Below, in pieces: positions 14,823 through 23,280 of a DNA stretch of 64,000 bases. The notes under the pieces were generated by a model, which made no database searches, was not told the DNA's origin, and saw nothing but the letters and a program-made list of their open reading frames with translations. Position numbers and translations under genes: made by a program. The stretch spans positions 62,001 through 126,000 of the forward strand of contig JADJCM010000001.1 in the NCBI GenBank assembly GCA_016703225.1, in the 5' to 3' direction. How positions within the stretch are numbered: the stretch's first letter is position 1; each line of letters opens with the position of its first letter. The DNA comes from Lysobacterales bacterium. Lineage in GTDB: Bacteria > Pseudomonadota > Gammaproteobacteria > Xanthomonadales > Ahniellaceae.

Positions 14823-17231
14823 GTGATCACGCCCGAATCCACCGATAAGCAGGTCGACATCGACCGCACCGACCTGATCGCGCTCACGCGCACGCTCGCC
14901 GGTGCCGAGCGCGAGGCTGCGGCCGCGCCGGAAGTCGGCACGCGTTTCGGTCGTTACCGCATCCTGCAAGCGATCGGAAGCGGCGGCATGGGCACCGTCC
15001 ATCTCGCCGAGCAGATGAAACCGGTGCGTCGCCAGGTGGCGATCAAGGTGATGACCATCGGTCGCTTCTCGCCCGAATACCGGATGCGCTTCGAGATCGA
15101 GCGCCAGTCGCTGGCGCGCATGGGCCATCCCGGCATCGCCCAGATCTTCGACGCCGGCGCCACCCCCGAGGGCGATCTCTACTTCGTCATGGAATACGTC
15201 GTCGGCGAACGCTTCGACCTTTGGTACCAGCGCCCGGCGGCCACGCTCGATCAGCGCCTGCTGCTGCTGCGCGACGCCTGCCGCGCCGTTGCGCACGCAC
15301 ATGCGAAAGGCGTGCTGCACTGCGACCTCAAGCCCTCCAACCTGATGGTGGCCGAAGTCGATGGCCGACCGTTCGCCAAGCTGATCGACTTCGGCATCGC
15401 GCATTCGATCGGCGAGGGTCGGCACGAAGCTGCCGGCACCCCCGGCTACATGAGCCCGGAGCAATTCGGGCAGGCCGACATCGACACCCGCAGCGACGTG
15501 TTCTCGCTCGGCGTGCTGCTGTTCGAGGCGATCACCGACCAGCGCTTCCGGCCCTGGGCTGCCGAGAGCCTGGTGCCGCTGGCGTCGGCGCGACAGCGCG
15601 TGGAGGACGAACCCGACGGCTGTCCGGCGTTCGCGCGCCGCGGCCTCGGCGGCGCCCGCATGCGCGAATTGCAAGCGATCCTCGACCGGGCGCTGGCACG
15701 CGACCGCGACCGGCGTTACGCCGGTGCCGACGCGCTGGCCGACGAACTCGACCGTTTCCTCGCGCACCAACCGGTGCTGGCCGCGGGCCAGGGCGGGTTC
15801 TACGCCTTCCGCTGCTTCGTGCGACGGCATGCGCTGCTCTCGGCCGCGGTACTGGTGTTCGCCGTGGTCAGCGCGGTGCTGGTCTGGCGACTGGTGGCGC
15901 AACTCGCGGAGACGCGGCGCGAACGCGACACCGCCGACCAGGTCACCGGCCTGCTGCTCGACACCTTCAGCGCCGCCGATCCGTACGCGCATCCGGGCGG
16001 CAGCATCAGCGCCCGCGATCTGCTGCGCGGCGCCGCCGCGGACATCGGCCAGCGTGCAATCACGCCCGAGGTGCGGGTGCGCGTGCTGCGGACCTTGGGC
16101 GAGGTGCAGTCGCGACTGGAACTGTTCGCGGATTCCGCGCAGTCCTTCGCCACCGCCGCCGAGTTGACCAGCGACGACGCCGAACACACGCGCCTGCAAC
16201 TGGCGCAGGCGCAGGCGTTGATGAATGCCGAGGACTTCGAGGCCGCCACCACGCTCGCCGACGCCGCACTCGCGACGCTGCCGGTGAGCGCCGCGGCCGA
16301 CCGCGCCGACGCGCTGCTGGTGCGCGCCGAAATCGGCGAATACACCGAGGACCTGACCCGCGCACGCGCGCTGCTTGCCGAAGCCGAGCCGCTGGTCACG
16401 ATGGCGCACGATCCGGAACTGCGCCATCGCCTGCAGCGCCTGCTCGGCCGCGTCGTGCTCGTGGGCGGCGATGCGGCTGCCGCGGTGACGCACCTCTCCG
16501 CAGCACTCGAGACCGCACGCACGCATTTCGGCGAACAGGACCTGCGCACCCTCGACACGCTCTCCGATCTCGCGGTGGCACGCGCCCAAGCCGGCGACCT
16601 CGAACGTTCCGAACACGAACGCCGCGCCATCGTCACCCTGACCGAGCGCATCTGGGGCGAAGACAGCCCCGGGCTCGCGATCGCACTCAGCAACCTCGGC
16701 GCGCTCCTGCAGCGCCGCGGCGGCGATGCCCGCCTGCGCGAATCGGCCGAGATCACGCAGCGCGCCTACGACATCAACCGGCGCATGCTCGGGGCCGAGT
16801 CGATGGACACCGCGCTCACCGCCAACAACCTGGCGAACGTGCTCAGCCTGCTCGGCCAGCACGCCGCCGCCGAACCGCTGCACGCGGCCGCAGTGCATGG
16901 GCTCGAAGCAAGCCTCGGCAGCGAGCATTCGCACCTCGGCATCGCGCTCAACAACCAGGCACGCAACCTGATCCGCCTCGGCCGCGCCGCAGAGGTCGAA
17001 CCGCTGGTCGAGCGCGCCGGGACCATCCTCGCCGCCAGCCTCGGCCGCGAACACCCGCGTTACGCTGTATGGCAACTCACCCGCGCCGAATGGCTGCTGG
17101 CCGCCAACCGCCGCGCCGAAGCCATCGTCGAAGTCGCCGCCGCCCGCACCCCGATCGAAGCCAGCTTCGCCGCCGACAGCGCCGAAGTCGCGCGCCTGCG
17201 CGAATTGCAGACGGCGACTGCGGGGCGCTGA
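14823..17231 (+). CDS. Ser/Thr protein kinase with TPR domain
   Basis: About 802 residues. The GTG at 14823 is preferred because GAGGA lies 8 nt before it; an ATG at 14805 would add six residues. Hanks-type kinase domain about 45-310: glycine loop GSGGMGTV, VAIKV lysine, catalytic loop HCDLKPSN (H166, with Cys where most kinases have Arg), DFG (D189), GTPGYMSPEQ. One membrane segment near 337-357, then tetratricopeptide repeats to the end (LSNLGALL, ANNLANVLSLLGQ, LNNQARNLIRLGR). The kinase end faces the cytoplasm and the TPR part the periplasm. Probable partner: the divergent FHA protein. Its last 163 bases are duplicated at 18748-18910. Confidence 0.9.
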   Translation: MITPESTDKQVDIDRTDLIALTRTLAGAEREAAAAPEVGTRFGRYRILQAIGSGGMGTVHLAEQMKPVRRQVAIKVMTIGRFSPEYRMRFEIERQSLARMGHPGIAQIFDAGATPEGDLYFVMEYVVGERFDLWYQRPAATLDQRLLLLRDACRAVAHAHAKGVLHCDLKPSNLMVAEVDGRPFAKLIDFGIAHSIGEGRHEAAGTPGYMSPEQFGQADIDTRSDVFSLGVLLFEAITDQRFRPWAAESLVPLASARQRVEDEPDGCPAFARRGLGGARMRELQAILDRALARDRDRRYAGADALADELDRFLAHQPVLAAGQGGFYAFRCFVRRHALLSAAVLVFAVVSAVLVWRLVAQLAETRRERDTADQVTGLLLDTFSAADPYAHPGGSISARDLLRGAAADIGQRAITPEVRVRVLRTLGEVQSRLELFADSAQSFATAAELTSDDAEHTRLQLAQAQALMNAEDFEAATTLADAALATLPVSAAADRADALLVRAEIGEYTEDLTRARALLAEAEPLVTMAHDPELRHRLQRLLGRVVLVGGDAAAAVTHLSAALETARTHFGEQDLRTLDTLSDLAVARAQAGDLERSEHERRAIVTLTERIWGEDSPGLAIALSNLGALLQRRGGDARLRESAEITQRAYDINRRMLGAESMDTALTANNLANVLSLLGQHAAAEPLHAAAVHGLEASLGSEHSHLGIALNNQARNLIRLGRAAEVEPLVERAGTILAASLGREHPRYAVWQLTRAEWLLAANRRAEAIVEVAAARTPIEASFAADSAEVARLRELQTATAGR

Positions 17232-17236
17232 TCCGC
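17069..17236 (+). repeat. 168-bp direct repeat, copy 1 (kinase 3' end)
   Basis: The last 163 bases of the kinase gene plus 5 bases after its stop recur at 18748-18915 with about five mismatches (97%). The two copies flank the DUF1016 nuclease gene. This is what remains when incoming DNA brings its own copy of a target gene's 3' end, or when a segment duplicates and the insert lands between. Confidence 0.85.
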
Positions 17237-17400
17237 GGGGTCGCCCCTGCACCGCAACACCTACCGGACGCACCCGCTCCCCTGCCCGCGCCATCACGCA
17301 ACGCAAGCGCTCGGCTACCATCGCGCCACGCCTGCGCCGGCGGGAACGCTTGGTCCATCGTCCCGCGCACCCGCGCGTCGCGAGCAACCCAGAGCACGCC

Positions 17401-18594
17401 ATGCCCGATCACCACCCGTTCTCGAACCGCAGCGTGCTTCGACCTTGGTCGAGCTTTGATCGACTCGTCGACGAACTGGCGACGCTGCACGGGCGAGCCC
17501 GCGCTGCTGCCGCGCGATCGGTCGACGAAATGCTCACGCTGCGAAGCTGGCTGATCGGGGTGTGGATCGTTGCCTTTGAGCAGGACGGTGCCGACCGGGC
17601 TGCATACGGCGAGGGGCTGCTCGATGCGCTCGCTGCGGAGTTCAAGCGCCGTGGCGTCACCGGTCTCGGCGCGAGCAATCTCAAGAATTGCAGGCAGTTG
17701 GCGCTCACCTGGCCCCGGCTTGGAATTCGCCAGACGGCGTCTGGCGAAATTCTGCCGCCGCTGCCGGAGTTGATTCGGCAGACACCGTCTGCCGATTTGG
17801 TTCCTGCGCTGCCCGCACGCTCGGAGCCGCTGCCTTGGCAAGACGATGCATGGCAGGCAAGGTTGCGCCAGGAGCTCTCGTTCTCCCACCTGTTGGAGTT
17901 GTCTCGCGTTCAAGAGCCGCTGGCACGCGCCTTCTATGAGGTGCAGGCACTTGCCCAGCGCTGGAGCGTGCGCGAGCTGAAGCGCCAACGCGAGTCGATG
18001 CTCTTCGAGCGCGTCGGCCTGTCGCGTGACAAGGCGGCGGTGCTCGCGCTCGCGGAACAAGGGCACATGCTCGACACGCCCGCAGCGATTATCCGCGATC
18101 CCTATGTGCTCGAGTTTCTTGGCCTGTCCGAGCGCGAAACCTATCTGGAAGCTGATCTCGAGGCCTCGCTGATCGACCATCTCCAGGCCTTCTTGCTCGA
18201 ACTGGGTGGCGACTTTGCCTTTCTCGGTCGCCAGTACCGCATCACCGTGGGCGGCCGCCACCACTTCATCGACTTGCTCTTCTTCCATCGGCGCCTGCGC
18301 TGCTTGATTGCAGTCGATCTCAAGATCGGTAGCTTCGGCCACGAGGACGCGGGGCAGATGAACTTCTACCTGAGCTACCTCCGCGACAACGTGGCGCTCG
18401 ACGACGAATCCGACCCGATTGGCATCGTCCTGTGCGCCGACAAGGACGCCGAGGAGGTCCACTACGCAACGGGAACACTCGACAATCAGGTCTTTGTCTC
18501 ACGTTACCTGACGCGCTTGCCGACCGAAGAGCAGCTGCGCACATGGCTCGCGGACGAAAAGGAACGCCTCGCTCGAAGGCAGACGCCCAACTGA
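17401..18594 (+). CDS. DUF1016 / PDDEXK nuclease family protein (YhcG-like)
   Basis: 397 residues. N-terminal DUF1016 region (LRSWLIGVWIVAFEQDG...YGEGLLDALAAEF, NLKNCRQLALTWP) and a C-terminal PDDEXK nuclease fold (about 240-380): FLGRQYRITVGG, HHFIDLLFFHRRLRCLIAVDLK with the Asp and Asp-x-Lys pair, then AGQMNFYLSYL. Family members occur alone or beside type I restriction genes and are thought to act on DNA; some behave as stand-alone accessory or defence genes. Start ATG 17401. The gene sits entirely between two copies of the kinase 3' end, so it was gained by insertion. Confidence 0.9.
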   Translation: MPDHHPFSNRSVLRPWSSFDRLVDELATLHGRARAAAARSVDEMLTLRSWLIGVWIVAFEQDGADRAAYGEGLLDALAAEFKRRGVTGLGASNLKNCRQLALTWPRLGIRQTASGEILPPLPELIRQTPSADLVPALPARSEPLPWQDDAWQARLRQELSFSHLLELSRVQEPLARAFYEVQALAQRWSVRELKRQRESMLFERVGLSRDKAAVLALAEQGHMLDTPAAIIRDPYVLEFLGLSERETYLEADLEASLIDHLQAFLLELGGDFAFLGRQYRITVGGRHHFIDLLFFHRRLRCLIAVDLKIGSFGHEDAGQMNFYLSYLRDNVALDDESDPIGIVLCADKDAEEVHYATGTLDNQVFVSRYLTRLPTEEQLRTWLADEKERLARRQTPN

Positions 18595-18598
18595 CCGG

Positions 18599-18747
18599 TG
18601 ATCCGAGGACGCAACTCTCCGGAGAATCCGGATGGTTTGAACCGAGCGCAATCGCGAGGCCAGGCGCGAGGTCAATATTCTCAAGCGTTTCATGAGCGAC
18701 CCGACGTTTCAGGCCGTGGTGACGAGTGCGGCGGCGTTGGAGGCCTG
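18599..18747 (+). other. Short relic between DUF1016 gene and repeat copy 2
   Basis: No intact gene. Bases 18677-18748 read, in one frame, as the end of a larger protein (NILKRFMSDPTFQ, VVTSAAALEA, stop TGA 18746-18748). This may be the tail of a gene that travelled with the nuclease. Type I restriction R subunits are one candidate source given the usual company of DUF1016 genes, but I cannot identify it from 24 residues. Confidence 0.35.
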
Positions 18748-18915
18748 ATGGCAACTCACCTGCGCCGAATGGCTGCTGGCCGCCAACCGCCGCGCCGAAG
18801 CCATCGTCGAAGTCGCCGCCGCCCGCACCCCGATCGAAGCCAGCTTTGCCCCCGACAGCGCCGAAGTCGCACGCCTGCGCGAATTGCAGACGGCGACTGC
18901 GGAGCGCTGATCCGC
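18748..18915 (+). repeat. 168-bp direct repeat, copy 2 (kinase 3' end fragment)
   Basis: Second copy of 17069-17236, without the rest of the kinase gene. It ends two bases before the stop of the convergent gene at 18917, so before the insertion the kinase gene and that gene met tail to tail with almost no spacer. Confidence 0.85.
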
Positions 18916-18916
18916 T

Positions 18917-21715
18917 CTACTCGAACGAGTTCTTGAAGATCTCGTTGGCGCCGATGGCGTCGTCGTTGACGATGGTGGCGTCGACGTGGCCGGTCGGGTA
19001 AATGTCGCCGCCGCTCGGGTTGGACAGCGTGACGCGGAAGCCTTCATCGGGTTCGTTGCCGGTGTCGCCGGCGACGCTGATCACCATCAGCATTTCGGAC
19101 TGTCCGGCAGCGAAGGTCGTGGTGCCCGAGGGGAAGACACCGCCGCTGAAGTCCGCGGCACTGGCGGGGTTTGCGCCGGTACCGGAGACCGTCCAGGTCA
19201 CCGTCGCCGGGTGCAGGTCGCTGCTGCCACGACGCAGCATCATGCTGAACGGCGTGCTGCCGGCATGGCCTTCCGGCGCCGAGGCGGTGACCGCTTCGAT
19301 CCACAGCGAACTGTCGTCGTTGCGGATGGTCGAGCTGACCTGGTTCGCGTTGGTGTCGATGCCGCAGCCGCTGGCGTTCTGCAGGCGCAGATCGAAGGTT
19401 TCGTCGAACTCGAGCGCGGAATCGCCCGCGACGTCGACGTCGATGTCCCACTGGGTGGCGCCCGGCAGCATCACGTAGGTCATGGGAACGCCCGGGGTCC
19501 AGCCCACGAAGTCCGCGGCGTCGGGAGCAAACGGCCCGCTGCCGGCGAGCACTTCCAGCTGGAACGAGCAGATGCCGGTGGTCACCTGCGCGCGGGTGAC
19601 GCGAAAGCGGTGCTTGGTGCTGAAGTACTGGCCTTCGTTGCGGTCGCCTTCAAGCCGCGTCAGCGACAGCACTGCGCTCGGGAAGAACGAGTCGTCGTTG
19701 ATGATCTGGCCGGTGGCGGTGGAAGCGCTGCCGAGCCGGCCGTTGGTCGGCGTGCCGAGCGACACCGCGAAGCCCTCGGTGTTCTCGGCCGAGGAGTCGC
19801 CGTTGACGTGGATGAGGAGGGTCGCCTCGGTCTGCCCGATGGCGAAGTGGACGGTGCCTCCGGCCCAGGTCGTGGGCGGGAAGTCGCCGGCGTCGGCCTG
19901 ATGCGTACCATGACCCTCGGGCAGCCAGCCCACCGAACTCGGGACGCGCGTGTCACCGCTGCGAAGCACGCGGAACGAGAACGCCGTAGTGCCGCCGTTG
20001 CCTTCGACCCTGGATGCATCCACGGCCTCGATCGTGATCTGCGGCACCTGGTATTCGTAGGCGCCGATGTCGGCGACGTTGACCGCCGGGGCCACTTCGC
20101 GCGCGAAGCCGGAGCCACGCTGGTCGTAGGCGTGGCCATAGTCGTCGCCGCGATCGAGTGCCGGGCTGTTGCCGTTCAGCGCGCGCAGTTGCACGCAAAC
20201 CGGGGCTTCGAACAGGCTGGCGCCGACCTTGGTGGCGCAGCCGTAGTCGGCCAGGATGCCGAGGCCGCCATCGTTGTGGAACAGGTTGTGGCCGCCGGCG
20301 TAGATCTCGCCGGCGGGGTCGCCGAACTGGCTGTAATCGGCATACAGGCGCGGGTCGGTACCCGAGGCCAGGGCGTTGCCGGCGGCACCCGCGTTGTCGG
20401 TGATCAGGGTGCTGCGCAACCAGCCCCAGGCATTGTGCACGCGCAACCCGCCGGGCTCGCCGACGTCGGTGGCCACGTTGTGCGCGATCGTGCTGTTCTC
20501 GATCCGGATCGGCGTGTCCAGTGCATCGATCGCCGCGAAGCCGCCGAGGTTGTTCACGATACTGCTGGAACCGATTTCGATCCGCTGGGTCACCACGGTC
20601 GTGATCGCCGAGGCGCCAGTCGCCACCCCACCCGAGATCGTCGAATTCGATAGGTACAGCTCCCTGCCCGGCCGCAGTGCCGTACCGCGGTTGTTCTTGA
20701 ACCAGGTGTTCGAGACCGAAAGCGCGCCGCTGCCGGCGGTGGCGCGGAACACCGAGGCGTCGTCCCGCGGGTTGCCGGCGCCATCCCGGTTGCCGTTGCT
20801 GTCCAGCAGGCTGTCGCTGACCCAGCTCTGGGCGACGTCGTACAAGAGCACGGCAGACGCGGACGGCGTCAGGGTGGTGCCGTTGCCACGCAGGGTGCTG
20901 TGCGCCAGCGTGAACGAGCCAACGTTCTGGACCCAGAGCGCGCCGGCCTCGGCGTTGCTGCCCTCGGCGACATTGCCCTCGAACTGCGAGTTCTCGATGC
21001 GCAGGCTGTCGCCGTCGAGCATCCACACCGCACCGCCGGTCGCGTACTGGCCGGCGGCCCCAGTGTTGTAAGCGCGGTTGCTGTCGAAGTGCGAGTTGCG
21101 GATGGTGAGTTCGTCCACGTCTTCGGCGCAAACCGCACCGCCGCGACCGGCGCTGTCGCCAGCCACGTTCTCGGTGAAGGCCAGGTTGTCGATGATCACT
21201 CGGCTGGTAACGATGATGTTCGCGTCGTGCAGCCGGATCGCCCCGCCGCAGCCGATCGGCAACGCGATCGCGCGCCCGTCGCGCAGCAACAGGTTCTCGA
21301 AACGCAGCTCGTGCGCGAGACCCGGCGTCTGCAAGGTGAAGTCGGCGTGGAAGATGCGCGAGCTGTTGCCGCCGCTGATCTCCTGTCGTCCCGCGGGGCC
21401 AACGATGCGCAGGGTGCGCTTGATCACGATTTCGCCCTGCGCCAGCTGCATGGTGCCGAGGCCGGGCGCGATCTCGATCACGTCCATGCCCACCGTGCCC
21501 GCGACGCAGTCGATCCTGGCGCCGTAGTCGTAGTTGGCATTTTCCACCGCCTCGCGCAGCGAGCACGCGCCGTCGCCGTTGATGTTGTCGTCCCCGGCAC
21601 TGTTCACCAGGATGGTGGCGGCGAGCGTGGGTCCCGAGGCAACCAGAGCGGCCACGAGTAAAGCGTGCAGACCGTGCCGGGCCGGCTGGAACAGGGATGC
21701 GAGCAATGGCTTCAT
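18917..21715 (-). CDS. Secreted CSLREA / Calx-beta protein with FKNSFE tail
   Basis: 932 residues. Signal peptide of about 33 residues (long n-region; LVAALVASGPTLAAT). A CSLREA motif region (GDGACSLREAVENAN, about 45-60) opens a right-handed parallel beta-helix (about 60-560; repeated ENSTIAHN, SNTWFKNN, GNSPALDRGDD, DIGAYEYQ). Three Calx-beta-like domains follow (VEGNGGTTAFSFRVLRSG; EGHAGSTPFSMMLRRG; each with a GDS or GDT-x-E turn), then EIFKNSFE at the C-terminus. Such proteins are surface or secreted adhesins or matrix proteins. Start ATG 21715. It is divergent from the helix protein at 21874 across a region with two operator-like palindromes. Confidence 0.88.
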   Translation of the reverse strand: MKPLLASLFQPARHGLHALLVAALVASGPTLAATILVNSAGDDNINGDGACSLREAVENANYDYGARIDCVAGTVGMDVIEIAPGLGTMQLAQGEIVIKRTLRIVGPAGRQEISGGNSSRIFHADFTLQTPGLAHELRFENLLLRDGRAIALPIGCGGAIRLHDANIIVTSRVIIDNLAFTENVAGDSAGRGGAVCAEDVDELTIRNSHFDSNRAYNTGAAGQYATGGAVWMLDGDSLRIENSQFEGNVAEGSNAEAGALWVQNVGSFTLAHSTLRGNGTTLTPSASAVLLYDVAQSWVSDSLLDSNGNRDGAGNPRDDASVFRATAGSGALSVSNTWFKNNRGTALRPGRELYLSNSTISGGVATGASAITTVVTQRIEIGSSSIVNNLGGFAAIDALDTPIRIENSTIAHNVATDVGEPGGLRVHNAWGWLRSTLITDNAGAAGNALASGTDPRLYADYSQFGDPAGEIYAGGHNLFHNDGGLGILADYGCATKVGASLFEAPVCVQLRALNGNSPALDRGDDYGHAYDQRGSGFAREVAPAVNVADIGAYEYQVPQITIEAVDASRVEGNGGTTAFSFRVLRSGDTRVPSSVGWLPEGHGTHQADAGDFPPTTWAGGTVHFAIGQTEATLLIHVNGDSSAENTEGFAVSLGTPTNGRLGSASTATGQIINDDSFFPSAVLSLTRLEGDRNEGQYFSTKHRFRVTRAQVTTGICSFQLEVLAGSGPFAPDAADFVGWTPGVPMTYVMLPGATQWDIDVDVAGDSALEFDETFDLRLQNASGCGIDTNANQVSSTIRNDDSSLWIEAVTASAPEGHAGSTPFSMMLRRGSSDLHPATVTWTVSGTGANPASAADFSGGVFPSGTTTFAAGQSEMLMVISVAGDTGNEPDEGFRVTLSNPSGGDIYPTGHVDATIVNDDAIGANEIFKNSFE

Positions 21716-21799
21716 GGCGAACTCCGTGTGGGATGGCCCTGAAGCGCAATCCGCATGCCAACGGCAACTCATTGATTTTGCGTGCTGCGGCTGCGCCTG

Positions 21800-21858
21800 G
21801 TTCGCGTTTGCGAACGCGCCGACGGGTGGCTTGAACGGATTTGTTCGAGTTTGCGAAC
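21800..21858. promoter_or_regulatory. Two GTTCGC-N4-GCGAAC palindromes
   Basis: GTTCGCGTTTGCGAAC at 21800-21815 and GTTCGAGTTTGCGAAC at 21843-21858, 43 bp apart (about four helical turns). Both match the site at 14723-14738. The right-hand one lies directly upstream of, and partly over, the core promoter of the gene at 21874 (possible -35 TTGTTC 21841-21846). The placement suits a repressor acting on one or both divergent genes. Confidence 0.6.
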
Positions 21859-21861
21859 CGT

Positions 21862-21867
21862 TACACT
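21862..21867 (+). promoter_or_regulatory. -10 box TACACT giving a probable leaderless mRNA
   Basis: TACACT is followed by six bases and then the ATG at 21874. Transcription would begin at the A of the start codon, and there is no Shine-Dalgarno sequence. The same layout (TACACT, CGGGGC, ATG) is found at 35670. Confidence 0.5.
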
Positions 21868-21873
21868 CGGCGC

Positions 21874-23229
21874 ATGATCGAGCACCGAGCGCACTTCGCC
21901 GGCCTCTGCCTGCTGCTCTTCGCCGCCCCCGCGCTGGCGCGCGACTGGCACGTGCGCACCGATGGCAACGACAGTGGCGACGGCACCCCGACCGCGCCGT
22001 TGGCGAGCCTGCGTGCGGCCCTGGACCGCGCCGATCCCGGCGATGTGGTGCGCGTGCACGCCGGGACCTATTTCGAGACCGCGCCGATCGACGCCAACGC
22101 TGCGGGTACCTCCGGCATGCCGATCGTGGTTGAGCCGGCGGATGGCTCGCGCCCGGTGTTCGACGCCATTGGCATGGCCCCCGACAGCAACTTCGTGCGC
22201 GTCGGCGGCAGCCACTACATCTTCCGCGGACTCGAGTTCCGCAACGCGCGGCGCACCACGTTCTCGGTCTGGGGCGGACAGGACATCACCATCGAGGACT
22301 GCTGGGTCCACCACAGCGTGCGCGGCGCGCTGTATCCGGGCAATGGCGCGGTGCGCATTCGCTTCCTCGACAACCGCGTCTGGCGCAACGTGCAGGTCAA
22401 CAACCCGCCGGTCGAAGGTGGCGGCTGGCCGTCGGCGGTGAACCTCAGCGATGACGGCGACGTGGTGACGGGCAACCGGATCTTCGAGAACTTCGGCGAA
22501 GGCATCGGCCTCTACGGCCGCCACCACGCGGTGCGCGACAACCAAGTGCGCGACAACTGGTCGATCGACATCTACGTCAGCAATGCCACCGACAGCACGG
22601 TCGAACGCAACACGCTGCTCGCGCTCGGCACTCCGGAGTTCCTGCGCTTCGGCGCCGCGGCGATCGGCATCAACCTGGCGAATGAGAGCGCCAGCGATCC
22701 GATCCAGCTCGACGCCATCCGCATCGCCAACAATCTGATCGGCGGACCGCGTCGTCGCTGTCTGGGTCAGTGGAACGGTTACTCCGGCGTGCCGATGCAC
22801 GCCGTCGAAATCCGCGCCAACACCCTGGCCTGTGCCGCCAGCGACGTCGCCTGGCACGCCGACGCCGGCGACCACGGCGGCAGCGTGTTCGCCGGCAATC
22901 TGGTCTGGCAGCGCAACCCGGTGCAGCCGGTCGCCAGCGTCAGCGGCAGCAGTGGCATCAGCTACGACCACAACCTCTGGTTCGGCGGCAACGCCCCGCC
23001 GGCCGCAGTGCAGGGCGCGGGCGACTTGCTCGCCGATCCGCAGCTCGCCAACGCCGACGCGCTCGACGCCGAAGGCTTCCTGCCGATCGCGAGCTCACCC
23101 GCCGTCGATGCCGCCGTGCCCGCGAGCATCGCCGAAGACCTGCACGCCCTGCCGCGCCCGTTCGGCCCCGCGCCCGATCTCGGCGCCATCGAGTATCGAC
23201 CGCCGTTACTGCGCGACGGCTTCGAATAG
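21874..23229 (+). CDS. Secreted right-handed parallel beta-helix protein with RDGFE tail
   Basis: 451 residues. Signal peptide of about 22 residues (LCLLLFAAPALAR), then WHVRTDGNDSGDGTP-x-APLASLRAAL, the usual opening of right-handed beta-helix proteins, with helix coils through about residue 400 (ENFGEGIGLYGRHHAVRDNQVRDN, STVERNTLL, SGISYDHNLWF). The late part, SSPAVDAAVP and PDLGAIEY, is the common cap of this group. Ends PPLLRDGFE. Probably a polysaccharide-binding or -cleaving surface protein; no lyase active site was identified. The DNA of the last nine codons recurs at 29402-29426. Confidence 0.88.
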   Translation: MIEHRAHFAGLCLLLFAAPALARDWHVRTDGNDSGDGTPTAPLASLRAALDRADPGDVVRVHAGTYFETAPIDANAAGTSGMPIVVEPADGSRPVFDAIGMAPDSNFVRVGGSHYIFRGLEFRNARRTTFSVWGGQDITIEDCWVHHSVRGALYPGNGAVRIRFLDNRVWRNVQVNNPPVEGGGWPSAVNLSDDGDVVTGNRIFENFGEGIGLYGRHHAVRDNQVRDNWSIDIYVSNATDSTVERNTLLALGTPEFLRFGAAAIGINLANESASDPIQLDAIRIANNLIGGPRRRCLGQWNGYSGVPMHAVEIRANTLACAASDVAWHADAGDHGGSVFAGNLVWQRNPVQPVASVSGSSGISYDHNLWFGGNAPPAAVQGAGDLLADPQLANADALDAEGFLPIASSPAVDAAVPASIAEDLHALPRPFGPAPDLGAIEYRPPLLRDGFE

Positions 23230-23252
23230 CCGCACGATCGCAACACCACCGT

Positions 23253-23280
23253 ATCGGTGCGCACCGCGTTGCGGTGCACA
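23253..23280. repeat. REP-like palindromic repeat, copy 1
   Basis: A 28-bp sequence identical to 29434-29461. It folds as GTGCGCACCGC, loop GTT, GCGGTGCACAC with one mismatch. It lies 24 bp after the stop of a gene whose tail codes for LLRDGFE, as does the second copy. Related hairpin sequence (GGTGTGCC...GGCGCACC, about 26624-26650) lies just beyond the right end of the IS110-type element. Confidence 0.7.

Noticed and set aside
14640..17402. A 920-codon open frame on the minus strand opposite the TPR kinase gene
   Set aside because: It has no family signature and is the mirror of a GC-rich coding frame; the plus-strand frame holds every kinase and TPR motif.
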